Assembly (NCBI GenBank): GCA_947306705.1
Contig: CAMZHD010000008.1
Span: 1-34,022 of the forward strand
From: an uncultured Caryophanales bacterium
GTDB lineage: Bacteria; Bacillota_I; Bacilli_A; RF39; UBA660
Length of the DNA: 34,022 nt
Direction of reading: 5' to 3'
Part shown: positions 8,701 through 16,153 of the stretch, piece after piece
How positions within the stretch are numbered: position 1 is the stretch's first letter
Layout: every line of letters starts with the position of its first letter
Program-made: the position numbers and the translations under genes
The notes under the pieces: model-generated
The model's input: only the letters and a program-made list of their open reading frames with translations
What the model was told of the DNA's origin: nothing
Database searches by the model: none

Positions 8701-10463
8701 ATATTGAAAATTATTATTTAGATCCTGTTCCTACTATTCAAGGATATGAATTCTTGAGAGTAGAACATGATGGAGAAACACTTGTTGATAATACGAATAC
8801 GATGATTCAGTATATCTATCATTTAAAAACATCTGTTATTACAGTTCATTATGTAGATGAGAGTAGAAATCCTATTGATGAGGATCATATCATTCATAAA
8901 AACTATAATGAAACATACAGTGTTAGTGCGAAGACAATTCCTGGATATACATATCAATCTAGGGATGGAGATGCTGAAAGTGGTACTGTTAGTCAAGATA
9001 CTTATACAATTACTTATATTTATAAAGTTAAGAGTGCAACGATTACTGTTCATCACTATGTAAGTGGAACGACTACAAAAGTATCTCCTGATCAAACACA
9101 AACTAAAAATTATTTTGAATCTTATAGTACTTCTGCAGTCGATACAACATCTCTAGACTATGAATATGATAGTGTAAGTGGAGATGATGCAAATGGTACA
9201 GTTAATAAAGATACGATTGTTGTAACATACTATTATACTGTTAAACATGGTACTTTAAAGGTATATCATTACTTATATGATGGAGGAGAAACAGCGACTG
9301 AAGTTGCTCCTGCTACTACAGAAACAAAAGATTATGGATCTACTTATACAACAAGTTCTTCTGATGTTGCTTTAGTAGATTATGATTTCCATTCTCGTAC
9401 GAATAACTATACTGGAGTATTTAGAGCTCCTTTAGTAGAAGTTAAATACTATTATCAACCAAAGAGTAGTACTATTACTGCTGTTGTTCGTAAAGAAGGA
9501 ACAGAAGCAATTACTTCTGAAACGGAAGAAGTTGCTTATGTAATCTCTTATGAAGGATCTATTAAGTTCTATGAAGGAGATGCTACGATTACGATTGTAG
9601 ATACTCTTCCTAAAGCGATTGATGTAGATCAATCTAACTTGTCTGGTGGAACTTATAATGAAAATGATCATACAATTACATGGACTACTTCTTGGACAGG
9701 AATCAATGTTACTCATGATGCAGCTACTAAGAATATTACAAAGAACATAACGCTTGTTTATGAAGATGTATCTCCACTTGAACGTACTTTGATTAATCAA
9801 GTAAAAGCAACTACAACTACTTCTGAAGATTCTTATGAAACGACAAATCAAGCATCTACTGCGGTTCAAATTAAAGGTGCTGTTATTTCTCATTTCTTGG
9901 AGAAAGGTACAAATGAAGTACTTGCAGAAGACTATCGACATGAAGACTTAGTAGGAGAGAGATATGTTGCTACTCCTGCAGAGATTCCTGGATATGAAGT
10001 TGTTGAAAGACCTGATTCTGAAGAATTTACAATCTCTAAGACAGATCAAGAATTAACTTACTATTATGAAAAGATTCATGTACATATTGAAACAGTTGTT
10101 AATGGTACTGGTGGTAAGATTGAAGGAGACGAAGAGTTCTTATGGGGAGAAGATTCTACGGAAGACAAGATTAAAATTACTGCGGATGAAGGATATGTTA
10201 TTATGGATGTCTTTGTTAATGGTGTACGCCTAGATATTCCTTTAAATCAAACTGAAATGGTATTAGATCCATTTAAAAACATGACTGAGAATAAGCTAAT
10301 TGAAGTTACTTTCCACTATGGATTAATTACAAATCCTGAGACTTCAAATAGTGTTATTTGGAAAGTCATTACAGTACTTTTGATTCCAACGATTGCGACA
10401 ATTGCGGTAAAGAAGCAAGAGACTTTAAAGAGATTTTTCCGTAAGTTAAATTTCAATAAATAA
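5703..10463 (+). CDS. MucBP-like repeat surface protein with C-terminal anchor
   Basis: A 1,586-residue exported protein. Residues 5-25 form a signal anchor or signal peptide (KKVIVGFSVVFLVLLSFLGV). After a Tyr/Asp-rich N-terminal region of about 450 residues come MucBP-like beta domains (VQVDYVDENNTPIASS type). Five exact 68-residue units occupy residues 633-972, ending in DDLTGTVNKDNY-like phrases. Further MucBP-type modules follow, then a beta-sandwich (about 1265-1400), another MucBP module and a GxIEGDEEF-type domain. The C-terminus has NPETSNS, a hydrophobic stretch and a basic tail (from residue 1544), the shape of a sorting signal with Ser where LPxTG-type motifs have Gly. MucBP domains are known from mucus-binding proteins, so adhesion is the likely role. 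The start fits GAGGTGG 5 bases upstream; the earlier ATG at 5673 lies within the promoter. Confidence 0.85.
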   Translation: MTTRKKVIVGFSVVFLVLLSFLGVMKWREYLKTSITSDNRIKLERYYYDPAPVFEIDESNAEQVYVNKSVYIDDSESEDRFHITLMSYNPILSMSPFTAATTGGIHFSDDMGQGVEFGALESLVVDGVEDTNFTVNTDESTYYTFANYPNMGVYSSGDNLVWDIPDEYAGHVFALNYYVVPYYIDYWEDAPYVNDFTRAGMIESNYGCSASYILTNPSSYVAINEQKDSLDDNYFWEDYNDYSQVDYSRLSSYDGEGNEVTVELGNRGYLYYYGAFTVTTYYEGLDDPVDEYEEQYYYGENYCGNDEPDFILDDPDAYTLDSIENSNGTENLCGTIDGDDIYITLTYEPGGSGGQKLHYVFYYIEDINILSTVQGEASKNSEVCPPKKTFPGYTYITDIDECYQLEYDYEEFYIELEKQNVTQYTVTTYYYDLNGNQIRTPVVDTYNDGDEYYAIPYPIDDYELDSDSGNIDGIVHGNISVYFYYRYTGGGGSDPETATVQVDYVDENNTPIASSLNTTVDKTSTTCYNPTTIQGYEFVNTTGDAACLTGNKDSYHIIHHYRSTAKTVTVYYYDENNNPVHDSTSSTYAMGATYNVTVLDILNYDYSHHGPNDITGTVTDNIDVYLYYTKKTSVITLNYYFDGYLNAAETVDAYYGDPYDVTSYQRDYPSYSFTRKTGDDLTGTVNKPTYTINFYYVTKTANFSIHYYFDGVNTTNESLTMNYREAYDLTSYQRTYDNYNFDHKSGDDLTGTVNKDNYSVSFYYVKKTATITVHTVFMGENETNETITVNYGDPYDVTSYKKTYTGYSFYNQDGDPLTGTVSKDTYQINLYYQRNSATISIHYFFDGVDTSTETVAVTYGSEYNVLSYMREYPNYRFDHFDGDDLTGTVNKDNYVINLYYVKKTATITIHTIFASESENTETLTVNYGDPYDVTSYKRTYEEYSFYSQEGDPLTGTVSKDNYSITLYYVRRGVNITVSFVDENNHSIRSSEVISVPYHDNIENYYLDPVPTIQGYEFLRVEHDGETLVDNTNTMIQYIYHLKTSVITVHYVDESRNPIDEDHIIHKNYNETYSVSAKTIPGYTYQSRDGDAESGTVSQDTYTITYIYKVKSATITVHHYVSGTTTKVSPDQTQTKNYFESYSTSAVDTTSLDYEYDSVSGDDANGTVNKDTIVVTYYYTVKHGTLKVYHYLYDGGETATEVAPATTETKDYGSTYTTSSSDVALVDYDFHSRTNNYTGVFRAPLVEVKYYYQPKSSTITAVVRKEGTEAITSETEEVAYVISYEGSIKFYEGDATITIVDTLPKAIDVDQSNLSGGTYNENDHTITWTTSWTGINVTHDAATKNITKNITLVYEDVSPLERTLINQVKATTTTSEDSYETTNQASTAVQIKGAVISHFLEKGTNEVLAEDYRHEDLVGERYVATPAEIPGYEVVERPDSEEFTISKTDQELTYYYEKIHVHIETVVNGTGGKIEGDEEFLWGEDSTEDKIKITADEGYVIMDVFVNGVRLDIPLNQTEMVLDPFKNMTENKLIEVTFHYGLITNPETSNSVIWKVITVLLIPTIATIAVKKQETLKRFFRKLNFNK
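7599..8618 (+). repeat. Five 204-bp in-frame units (68 residues each)
   Basis: All five units are exactly 68 residues. Units 3 and 5 resemble each other most (GDPYDVTSYK, GDPLTGTVSK), as do 2 and 4 (GDDLTGTVNKDNY), indicating duplication of a two-unit block of 408 bases. Looser, longer units of the same fold flank the array. Confidence 0.85.
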
Positions 10464-10489
10464 AAGAACCAAACCTTGGTTCTTTTTTT
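10463..10489 (+). terminator. Rho-independent terminator
   Basis: AAGAACCAA, loop ACC, TTGGTTCTT followed by T residues, directly after the stop codon. Confidence 0.9.
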
Positions 10490-10495
10490 GTTTAC

Positions 10496-10524
10496 TTGCA
10501 TTTTTAAGGGTTTTGTGTTATAAT
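10496..10524 (+). promoter_or_regulatory. Promoter of the L,D-transpeptidase gene
   Basis: TTGCAT, 17-base spacer, TGT-TATAAT (extended -10 at 10519-10524). Predicted start about 10531. The -10 and next bases (TATAATATAGCC) match those at 12183. Confidence 0.85.
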
Positions 10525-10555
10525 ATAGCCCTCAGTAAAAAAAGGGGGTTTTTTT

Positions 10556-11803
10556 ATGGGAAGATTAAAAGCAGTGTTATTAGCGAGTATTGTAGGAGCA
10601 GGTGTAATATTTGTTCCTAAATTAATATCGAATGATAAACAGGAAACAGAAATATCAAATGCAGACTATGCGATTTATGCAGCAGCAGATAATGAACAAA
10701 TTGGAGAGATTCATATTGAACCAACTGTATATGACGTATTAAGAGAAGGCGGATATAATCTTTCTGATAATCCAATTTTAGAGAATGCCTTAAAAAAGCA
10801 TAATTTTAGTATCGATGATCGTAATTCTGGTCAAATGACTGTAGATGCAAACTTTAGAAAAGGACCAGGAACGGAATATGATATTATTGAAGAATTAAAA
10901 AGAGATATTCCATTTAAAGTACTTGCTCGTAGTGATAATGGCTGGTATTTAGTAGACTATCAGGGATCTTTAGGTTTTATTAGTGCTGATTATGTAGAAA
11001 CTTATAATCCAGAAGCACTTCAAGAAGATTTAAGTCATATGCCACGTGTGGTACCGGGCGTTCGTGCTTTAACCGATGTTAATATTCGTCGTGAACCAAA
11101 TACTAATAGTGAAATTATCACAGTACTAGACCGTACGCATGCAATTCCAGCGGGTACTCCATCCAGTGATGAATGGATTCCGGTATCTTATCAAGGTCAA
11201 CCAGGTTATGTTTATGGTGGACTAGTAGATGGTCATAAACTTGTTGAACAAACAAGTGTTATTGAAGGGTCTTGGATAGAAAAAGTAGATGTTATCCGTG
11301 ATTGTGCTATCTATAATAAACCACATGGAGAAGTCAGTGGAGCTATTCCTCAATACCAATCAGCTAATGTTTATGGAGAAGTAGATGATTACTACTATGT
11401 TGATTGTGATGGACAACTTGGATATGTTAGAAAAAGAGATTGTTCTAAAACAACTGAAACTTATGCTGTTGTTGATACTAGTATGAGAAAACTATTCTTA
11501 TATTGTGGAAACCAAAAAATAAATTCTGTATATTGTGGAATTGGTAAACCAGAAACTCCAACTCCACTTGGATGTCACTCTGTTCAAGAAAAACTTGAAA
11601 ATACTGTATTAGTAGGGGAAGATTATAGAGTACCTGTTGATTTCTTTATTCGTTTCGTTGGACAATGTGGAATCCATGATGCAGATTGGGTAGTAAATTT
11701 TGGAGTGGAAGTATCTCATGGATGTGTAAATGCTCCTCCAGGAGAAGTTCCTCTTTATTATAAGACACTAAGTGTAGGAGATACTGTTATCGTTCAACCA
11801 TAA
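10556..11803 (+). CDS. L,D-transpeptidase (YkuD) with three bacterial SH3-like domains
   Basis: Cell-wall enzyme predicted to form 3-3 peptidoglycan crosslinks or attach proteins to peptidoglycan. Residues 4-24 form a membrane anchor. Three SH3b-type wall-binding modules follow at about 93-150 (ANFRKGPGTEYDII), 167-225 (VNIRREPNTNSEII) and 242-300 (CAIYNKPHGEVSG). The C-terminal YkuD domain (305-415) has His374 (GIHDADW) and catalytic Cys390 in SHGCVNAP, matching the H-x(14-17)-[ST]-HGC signature. At 415 residues it is complete. A GGGGG ribosome site lies 7 bases before the ATG. It has its own promoter and terminator, so it is monocistronic. Its place between two exported proteins fits an envelope role. 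Confidence 0.92.
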   Translation: MGRLKAVLLASIVGAGVIFVPKLISNDKQETEISNADYAIYAAADNEQIGEIHIEPTVYDVLREGGYNLSDNPILENALKKHNFSIDDRNSGQMTVDANFRKGPGTEYDIIEELKRDIPFKVLARSDNGWYLVDYQGSLGFISADYVETYNPEALQEDLSHMPRVVPGVRALTDVNIRREPNTNSEIITVLDRTHAIPAGTPSSDEWIPVSYQGQPGYVYGGLVDGHKLVEQTSVIEGSWIEKVDVIRDCAIYNKPHGEVSGAIPQYQSANVYGEVDDYYYVDCDGQLGYVRKRDCSKTTETYAVVDTSMRKLFLYCGNQKINSVYCGIGKPETPTPLGCHSVQEKLENTVLVGEDYRVPVDFFIRFVGQCGIHDADWVVNFGVEVSHGCVNAPPGEVPLYYKTLSVGDTVIVQP

Positions 11804-11804
11804 T

Positions 11805-11830
11805 AAAAACTTTCCATTTGGAAAGTTTTT
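11805..11830. terminator. Bidirectional terminator
   Basis: Perfect 11-base stem AAAAACTTTCC/GGAAAGTTTTT with loop ATTT. It lies between the convergent L,D-transpeptidase and RNHCP genes and is T-tailed on both strands. Confidence 0.9.
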
Positions 11831-12129
11831 TATTGTTTTGATATTTCTATGATTGTTTCCATATCATCATCTTTTGCGAGAATATTTTTATGGGTTTGAT
11901 GACAGGATTCACATTGATAGAGAATCTTGTATGTATCTTTATATTTTTCTAATCCAATTGGTTTTAATAGTCCTCTGCAAGGATTCTCTCGATCTCCTGG
12001 ATTAATATCTACATGTTTGGAATATAAACAATAGGGGCAGTGATCCCTAGAGGTATATCCTAGTGGTTTCACTTCTTTTTTACAGTGTTCACAGATGAAT
12101 CCTTCATCTAATTCATTAAACCTTTTCAT
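11830..12129 (-). CDS. RNHCP-domain zinc-ribbon protein
   Basis: A 99-residue protein with two zinc-ribbon halves: CEHCKKE, then SRDHCPYCLYSKHVDINPGDR (the RNHCP-type signature; here RDHCP), and CESCHQTH near the C-terminus. Cysteine pairs and histidines are positioned to bind one or two zinc ions. The RNHCP family is small, widespread and of unknown function; nucleic-acid binding is a guess from the fold. AGGTGA lies 5 bases from the ATG. On the minus strand a TATAAT at 12151-12146 can serve as -10, with only a poor -35, so its promoter overlaps that of the divergent lipoprotein gene. Confidence 0.88.
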   Translation of the reverse strand: MKRFNELDEGFICEHCKKEVKPLGYTSRDHCPYCLYSKHVDINPGDRENPCRGLLKPIGLEKYKDTYKILYQCESCHQTHKNILAKDDDMETIIEISKQ

Positions 12130-12159
12130 AACTTCACCTAGGAATATTATATAATACTT

Positions 12160-12188
12160 TTGACAAATTTGGTATTTTGGTGTATAAT
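12160..12188 (+). promoter_or_regulatory. Consensus sigma-A promoter of the 12220 gene
   Basis: TTGACA, 17-base spacer, TATAAT: a full-consensus promoter, the strongest in the window. Predicted start about 12195; GGGGG ribosome site at about 12209. Confidence 0.92.
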
Positions 12189-12219
12189 ATAGCCAACTTT
12201 TTTAAAGGGGGATTATTTT

Positions 12220-13236
12220 ATGAATTGGAAAAAGTGGATTGCGACCATTATCTGTATTGGGTTAATTGGATCAGCTGTTCAAAGTTGTAATGAGGCGGTA
12301 CCTCATAGACGTAGAAGGGATGTAAGTCCTACACCTACACCAAAACACGAGGAGTCAATTGATATTCCAGATTATGCTTATGCATTTGTTAATGAAAGCA
12401 TTTATCAAAACTTATTATCTGCTAAAAGTAATTTTGAAGCATTCTTTAAAAATGGAGATACTGCTAGCCAAATTAGAAATCATGGTACAGAATTATCTCA
12501 TAGTAACGCAGAGTATATTCGTAAGAATATGAAAGGTATTTATGATGCTATTTGTGGATACATTACTGCGTTTGATAAGAAAGATGTTAAATCTTGTTGC
12601 AGATATGCAGAATCTTTATATGAAGATTATTATTATGCATTAAGTAGAGAGTATTTATATACTGTTTTAGTAGAACCTAAATTGCCAAGTCAATATAGAG
12701 GTGGATTCTCTTCTGATACTTATGATAATAATGGAAACATTCGTCTTCAAAATGGAAACTTATTATTCGTATTAGGTGGTAGTGATGATATCATTGAACC
12801 TACTTATTATTCGGGAGATTATTTCACAGATATGTATTTTAGAAGTGAATACTTTAGAAATTTACCATCTAATATCATTGATCAATATTCTGTATTTAAG
12901 AATACTGCTTGGACAGATGGTGTATGCTACGTTATGAATGAATCAAAAGTAGAACGTTATATTTCTGGAGAATGGGATGCACTAAGAAGAGAAGCACAAT
13001 CTATGTATGGATGTAATACAAGAGATGTCCGTGTTCTTCCAAATGGAGACGGTACTTATCGATTCGATGATGGAAATAAAAATGGATTACTTACAGGAGA
13101 ACAAAATACTCGTGTTAATCGAATTTATGCATTACAAGATGCTATGGTTGCAGAAAAAGGAAATCCAGGAACTGTTCATGATGATATTAAAGCAATTGCT
13201 GGTAAATATCCTGCATTTGAATATATTCGTTTTTAA
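12220..13236 (+). CDS. Predicted lipoprotein of unknown function
   Basis: I do not recognise the family. The 338-residue product starts with a short positively charged signal (MNWKK), a hydrophobic stretch and Cys23 in AVQSC, a lipobox-like end with an unusual Gln at -2. A basic and Pro-rich linker (HRRRRD, SPTPTPKH) leads into a globular domain with helical (NAEYIRKNMKGIYDAICGY) and Tyr/Asp-rich segments (DDIIEPTYYSGDYFTDMYF). A late calcium-loop-like run (DGTYRFDDGNKNG) is weak evidence. It has a very strong promoter and its own terminator, suggesting high, independent expression. If the lipobox is not used, the N-terminus would be a plain membrane anchor. Confidence 0.72.
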   Translation: MNWKKWIATIICIGLIGSAVQSCNEAVPHRRRRDVSPTPTPKHEESIDIPDYAYAFVNESIYQNLLSAKSNFEAFFKNGDTASQIRNHGTELSHSNAEYIRKNMKGIYDAICGYITAFDKKDVKSCCRYAESLYEDYYYALSREYLYTVLVEPKLPSQYRGGFSSDTYDNNGNIRLQNGNLLFVLGGSDDIIEPTYYSGDYFTDMYFRSEYFRNLPSNIIDQYSVFKNTAWTDGVCYVMNESKVERYISGEWDALRREAQSMYGCNTRDVRVLPNGDGTYRFDDGNKNGLLTGEQNTRVNRIYALQDAMVAEKGNPGTVHDDIKAIAGKYPAFEYIRF

Positions 13237-13264
13237 AAGAATAGTTTTAAACTATTCTTTTTTT
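13235..13264 (+). terminator. Rho-independent terminator
   Basis: AAAAGAATAG, loop TTTTAAA, CTATTCTTTT with further T residues, right at the end of the preceding gene. Confidence 0.87.
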
Positions 13265-13265
13265 A

Positions 13266-13274
13266 TGTTATAAT
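13266..13274 (+). promoter_or_regulatory. scpA promoter (extended -10)
   Basis: TGT-TATAAT immediately after the T-run of the upstream terminator; predicted start about 13281. Any -35 would fall inside the terminator hairpin and is poor. Confidence 0.65.
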
Positions 13275-13298
13275 TTTGATATAGTGCGGAGTGATACT

Positions 13299-14021
13299 AT
13301 GGAAATGGAATTAAAAATTCATGATTTTGAAGGACCGCTTGATTTATTACTTCATTTAATTAAAGAATCTAAAATGGATATTATGAATATTGAAATAGAA
13401 GTAATAACTCAACAATATATGGATTTTCTTCATCAACAAGAAAAGATGAATTTAGAGGTTTCTTCTGAATATCTTGTTTTAGCTTCTGAATTAATTGAGA
13501 TTAAATCTAAATTATTACTTCCTAATAATCATTTAGATGAAGAGGAATCAGAAGAAGATCCTAGAGAAGAATTAGTTCATCGTTTATTAGAATATCAAGC
13601 TTATAAAGATATTACGAAGGTATTACAAGAAAAAGAATTGTTAAGAAAAGATATTTATACAAAGATGCCTGAAAATATTTTGAATTATGTTGAAGAGAAT
13701 AAAGAAATTCATTGTGATGTTACTTTAGATGATTTGATTAGTGCTTTTCAAAAGTATTATCAAAGAAAGATGGAAAGTAAACCCTTAAAAACAAAAGTTA
13801 CGATGAATGAGATTACGGTTTCTTCTAGAAGATATGAAATTAAAAGATTATTAAAGGAAAAGAAGAGAATCTCTTTCTTTGATTTATTTCCAGTTGTTTC
13901 TAAGGAGTATATTGTTGCGACTTTTTTAGCAATCTTAGAAATGACTAAAAATCGAGAAATCACCATTACGCAGAATGAAGCGTTTGATGATATTATTTGT
14001 GAGGTGTATAAAGGTGAATAA
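13299..14021 (+). CDS. scpA: Segregation and condensation protein A (kleisin)
   Basis: Kleisin subunit of the Smc-ScpAB condensin that compacts and segregates the chromosome. The N-terminus (IHDFEGPLDLLLHLIKESKMDI) is the family hallmark. The middle is helical and acidic, and the C-terminal winged helix (about 165-240, KKRISFFDLFPVVSKEYIVATFLAILEM) binds the Smc head. I use ATG 13299 (240 residues) because GGAGTGAT sits 5-7 bases upstream; a GTG at 13284 is in frame but close to the predicted transcription start. It overlaps scpB by 8 bases. Confidence 0.95.
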   Translation: MEMELKIHDFEGPLDLLLHLIKESKMDIMNIEIEVITQQYMDFLHQQEKMNLEVSSEYLVLASELIEIKSKLLLPNNHLDEEESEEDPREELVHRLLEYQAYKDITKVLQEKELLRKDIYTKMPENILNYVEENKEIHCDVTLDDLISAFQKYYQRKMESKPLKTKVTMNEITVSSRRYEIKRLLKEKKRISFFDLFPVVSKEYIVATFLAILEMTKNREITITQNEAFDDIICEVYKGE

Positions 14022-14583
14022 GGCTGTTTTAGAAGGACTTTTGTTTGTAGTAGGGGAAGACGGATTAACACTTGATCAAATAGAAGATGTTTTAGGAATT
14101 AGTGAAGAAGAGTCTCATGCTTTAATTATGGAATTAAAGAAAGATTACGAAGATGAATCTAGAGGACTTAGAATTGATTTTTTAGGAAATCGTTTTAAAT
14201 TAACTACGAAATTTGAACATAAAGAATATTATCAAAAGTTAATAGAAAATCCTGAGACAAATACTTTATCACAAGCCGCCTTAGAGACTTTAGCAATCAT
14301 TGCGTATAATGAGCCTATTACAAGAGTACAAGTGGATGCAATTCGAGGAGTTGGTTCTACTTCTATTATTCGTAAGTTAGTTGCGAAAGGATTTATTAAA
14401 GAGAGTGGAAGAAGTGATATTCCTGGAAGACCTATTTTATATGAAACAACAAATGAGTTTTTAGATTATTTTGGTTTATCTTCTACTGAAGATTTACCGA
14501 ATATTGATGATATTTTAGAACATGCAGAAGAAGAGGTCGACGAAAATCAAGATTTATATACTTCTCGTTATGAAGAAGAATAA
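14014..14583 (+). CDS. scpB: Segregation and condensation protein B
   Basis: Dimeric winged-helix partner of ScpA in the Smc complex. Family features: AVLEGLLFVVGEDGLTLDQI at the N-terminus, LSQAALETLAIIAYNEPITR, IRGVGSTSIIRKLVAKGFI and GRPILYETTNEFLDYFGL. The start is GTG 14014, inside the last codons of scpA, with GAGGTG 6 bases upstream, giving 189 residues. The 8-base overlap points to coupled translation and fixed stoichiometry. Confidence 0.95.
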   Translation: MNKAVLEGLLFVVGEDGLTLDQIEDVLGISEEESHALIMELKKDYEDESRGLRIDFLGNRFKLTTKFEHKEYYQKLIENPETNTLSQAALETLAIIAYNEPITRVQVDAIRGVGSTSIIRKLVAKGFIKESGRSDIPGRPILYETTNEFLDYFGLSSTEDLPNIDDILEHAEEEVDENQDLYTSRYEEE

Positions 14584-14591
14584 AAAGTTGT

Positions 14592-14619
14592 TTTACTTTC
14601 AAAAAGAGTATGATATAAT
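14592..14619 (+). promoter_or_regulatory. Promoter of tRNA-Leu
   Basis: TTTACT, 16-base spacer, TATAAT with an upstream TG; predicted start about 14626, just before the tRNA. Confidence 0.75.
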
Positions 14620-14631
14620 CTAATTGTTACT

Positions 14632-14718
14632 GCTTCCATGGCGGAATTGGTAGACGCGGCAGACTCAAAATCTGCTTCTAGCGATAGAGTTCCGGTTCAA
14701 GTCCGGATGGGAGCACCA
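14632..14718 (+). tRNA. tRNA-Leu, anticodon CAA
   Basis: An 87-base class II tRNA with encoded CCA. Acceptor stem GCTTCCA pairs with TGGGAGC (one G-T). Anticodon stem GCAGA/TCTGC carries loop CTCAAAA, so the anticodon is CAA (14666-14668), reading UUG. A long variable arm and GGTTCAAGTCC in the T arm are present. Confidence 0.96.
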
Positions 14719-14729
14719 ATTAGAGTTTT

Positions 14730-14757
14730 ATAGGCAAGTTTCTTGTCTATTTTTTTT
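14730..14757 (+). terminator. Rho-independent terminator after tRNA-Leu
   Basis: ATAGGCAAG, loop TTT, CTTGTCTAT (one G-T pair) followed by T residues. Confidence 0.87.
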
Positions 14758-14771
14758 GCCTATGATATAAT
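14743..14771 (+). promoter_or_regulatory. Promoter of the YiiX-like gene, embedded in the tRNA terminator
   Basis: TTGTCT, 17-base spacer, TATAAT; predicted start about 14778. The -35 is part of the terminator's 3' arm. Confidence 0.7.
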
Positions 14772-14795
14772 TCTTTCTAAGATAAGGAGTTTTGT

Positions 14796-15311
14796 ATGCG
14801 AAAGATCTACTTTGTATTAACCCATTCTGGTTCCTTACTATCAAACGTTGTTCGAACGTATACAAGGAACGAATTTTCTCATGTTTCCATCTCATTAGAT
14901 GAAGAATTAAAAGAGATGTATAGTTTTGGAAGACTACATGCATATAATCCATTTTTAGGGGGATTTGTGCAAGAATCTCCTAAGTTTGGAACCTTCAAAA
15001 GATTTTCTAATACAAATAGTAAGATTTATTCTTTTGAAGTTAGTGAAAAACAATACTATAAAATCTGTAAGATTGTTCGTAAAATGATGAAGGAGAAGAA
15101 ACATTACCGTTTTAACTTTATAGGGTTAATTGCGGTTGCAATGCATTTAAAAATAAAGAGAAATAAATGTTTTTATTGTGCAGAATTTATTAAGTATATT
15201 GTAGATAATTGTGATTTACAAATTAAACTACCTGAACTTGTAAAACCGAATGATTTTGAGAATATTGAGGGTAGTCAAGTTGTCTATTATGGGAAGTTAA
15301 GTGAGTATTAA
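14796..15311 (+). CDS. YiiX-like permuted NlpC/P60 papain-fold protein
   Basis: A 171-residue protein with the order typical of circularly permuted NlpC/P60 (YiiX/YaeF/LRAT-like) enzymes: an N-terminal strand with His29 (NEFSHVSIS) and a C-terminal helix starting at Cys128 (FYCAEFIKYI). Such enzymes are amidases, peptidases or acyltransferases; the substrate here is unknown. No signal peptide is visible, suggesting a cytosolic site. It has its own promoter and an AAGGAG ribosome site 6 bases before the ATG, downstream of tRNA-Leu. Confidence 0.8.
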   Translation: MRKIYFVLTHSGSLLSNVVRTYTRNEFSHVSISLDEELKEMYSFGRLHAYNPFLGGFVQESPKFGTFKRFSNTNSKIYSFEVSEKQYYKICKIVRKMMKEKKHYRFNFIGLIAVAMHLKIKRNKCFYCAEFIKYIVDNCDLQIKLPELVKPNDFENIEGSQVVYYGKLSEY

Positions 15312-15340
15312 AAAAACTATGATTTTTTTTAAAAATTATA

Positions 15341-15369
15341 TTGATTTCACTTTTTTTTAATGATACAAT
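15341..15369 (+). promoter_or_regulatory. Promoter opening the SipW-type surface locus
   Basis: TTGATT, 17-base spacer, TACAAT; predicted start about 15376. It leaves a leader of about 59 bases before the first gene. Confidence 0.75.
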
Positions 15370-15434
15370 CATATTGTACATAGTAGGAAAGGTGGCATTG
15401 CGTACAACATAATATAGAAACAATGGGTGATTGA

Positions 15435-16136
15435 ATGAAAAATGAGGTAGAAGTAAAGGCCCAAAAAATTTACAAGCGAGAATTGACCAAAAAAAGCGCT
15501 AGAATATTATTTTTACTTTTATTGATTTTTGTGTCAATTATTTATTTGGTTTTATATGTTGTTTACCAAGGTGGAAAGTTTACTGTGTCTTTGGACAAGA
15601 ACTTATCCAATCGGAAGAACGTTTTCTTGTCAGAAACCGGAAAATTTTCTGGAAAGACGAGAGAATTAAGCGCTGAGACAATCCATTATATGGATAATAT
15701 TTCCATTAATTGGTTGCCAGAAGACATCGACCAAGAAAAGACTGGATCGCATAATGGTGATAATTATATTGCTTATACGTTCTATGTTGTTAACGCTGGT
15801 AAAGAAGAGGTTCATTACTGGTATGAAATTGGAATTGATGATAGCATTCTGAGTGTGGATGAGGCTATTCGAATTATGGTTATTCGAAATGGTGAAAGAA
15901 CTGTCTATGCAAAGAAAAGTGCAGTAAATGGGGAAGCCGAGGTTGGTACGAAGAAATTTGCTTCTGAAACATTCGCTGTTTTAGAACAAAGAAAGAATTT
16001 CAAACCTAAATCTAAGGATCGATATACTGTCGTTATTTGGATTGAGGGGGATGACCCAGAGTGTAAAAATGATCTCTTGGGTGGAGAAATAAAAATGCAC
16101 ATGGACTTTACTGAAGAACATATTGATAAGAAATAG
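15435..16136 (+). CDS. Membrane-anchored TasA-like exoprotein, first gene of the surface locus
   Basis: A 233-residue single-pass protein: basic cytosolic N-terminus (about 23 residues), membrane segment at about 24-44 (ILFLLLLIFVSIIYLVLYVVY) and an outward beta-rich domain. Near the C-terminus WIEGDDPEC (202-210) and GGEIKMHMDF match the end of the next gene's product (WIEGQDVDC), so the two share a fold. Unlike that product, it has no AxA or YAWF cleavage motif after the membrane segment, so it probably stays anchored, perhaps as a base or minor subunit. GGGTGAT lies 3 bases before the ATG. The next gene follows after 17 bases, so they are cotranscribed. The role is inference. Confidence 0.68.
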   Translation: MKNEVEVKAQKIYKRELTKKSARILFLLLLIFVSIIYLVLYVVYQGGKFTVSLDKNLSNRKNVFLSETGKFSGKTRELSAETIHYMDNISINWLPEDIDQEKTGSHNGDNYIAYTFYVVNAGKEEVHYWYEIGIDDSILSVDEAIRIMVIRNGERTVYAKKSAVNGEAEVGTKKFASETFAVLEQRKNFKPKSKDRYTVVIWIEGDDPECKNDLLGGEIKMHMDFTEEHIDKK

Positions 16137-16153
16137 AAGAAGGAGTTATAAAT

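Noticed and set aside
8823-9941. Long minus-strand open frames opposite the MucBP-like gene (also opposite the giant solenoid gene)
   Set aside because: They are shadows of repetitive codons, with biased Ile/Ser/Arg/Asn composition, no ribosome sites and no domains.
15305-15360. Possible terminator after the YiiX-like gene (A-run, CTATGA, T-run)
   Set aside because: The stem would be only A-T pairs and overlaps the next promoter; not convincing.
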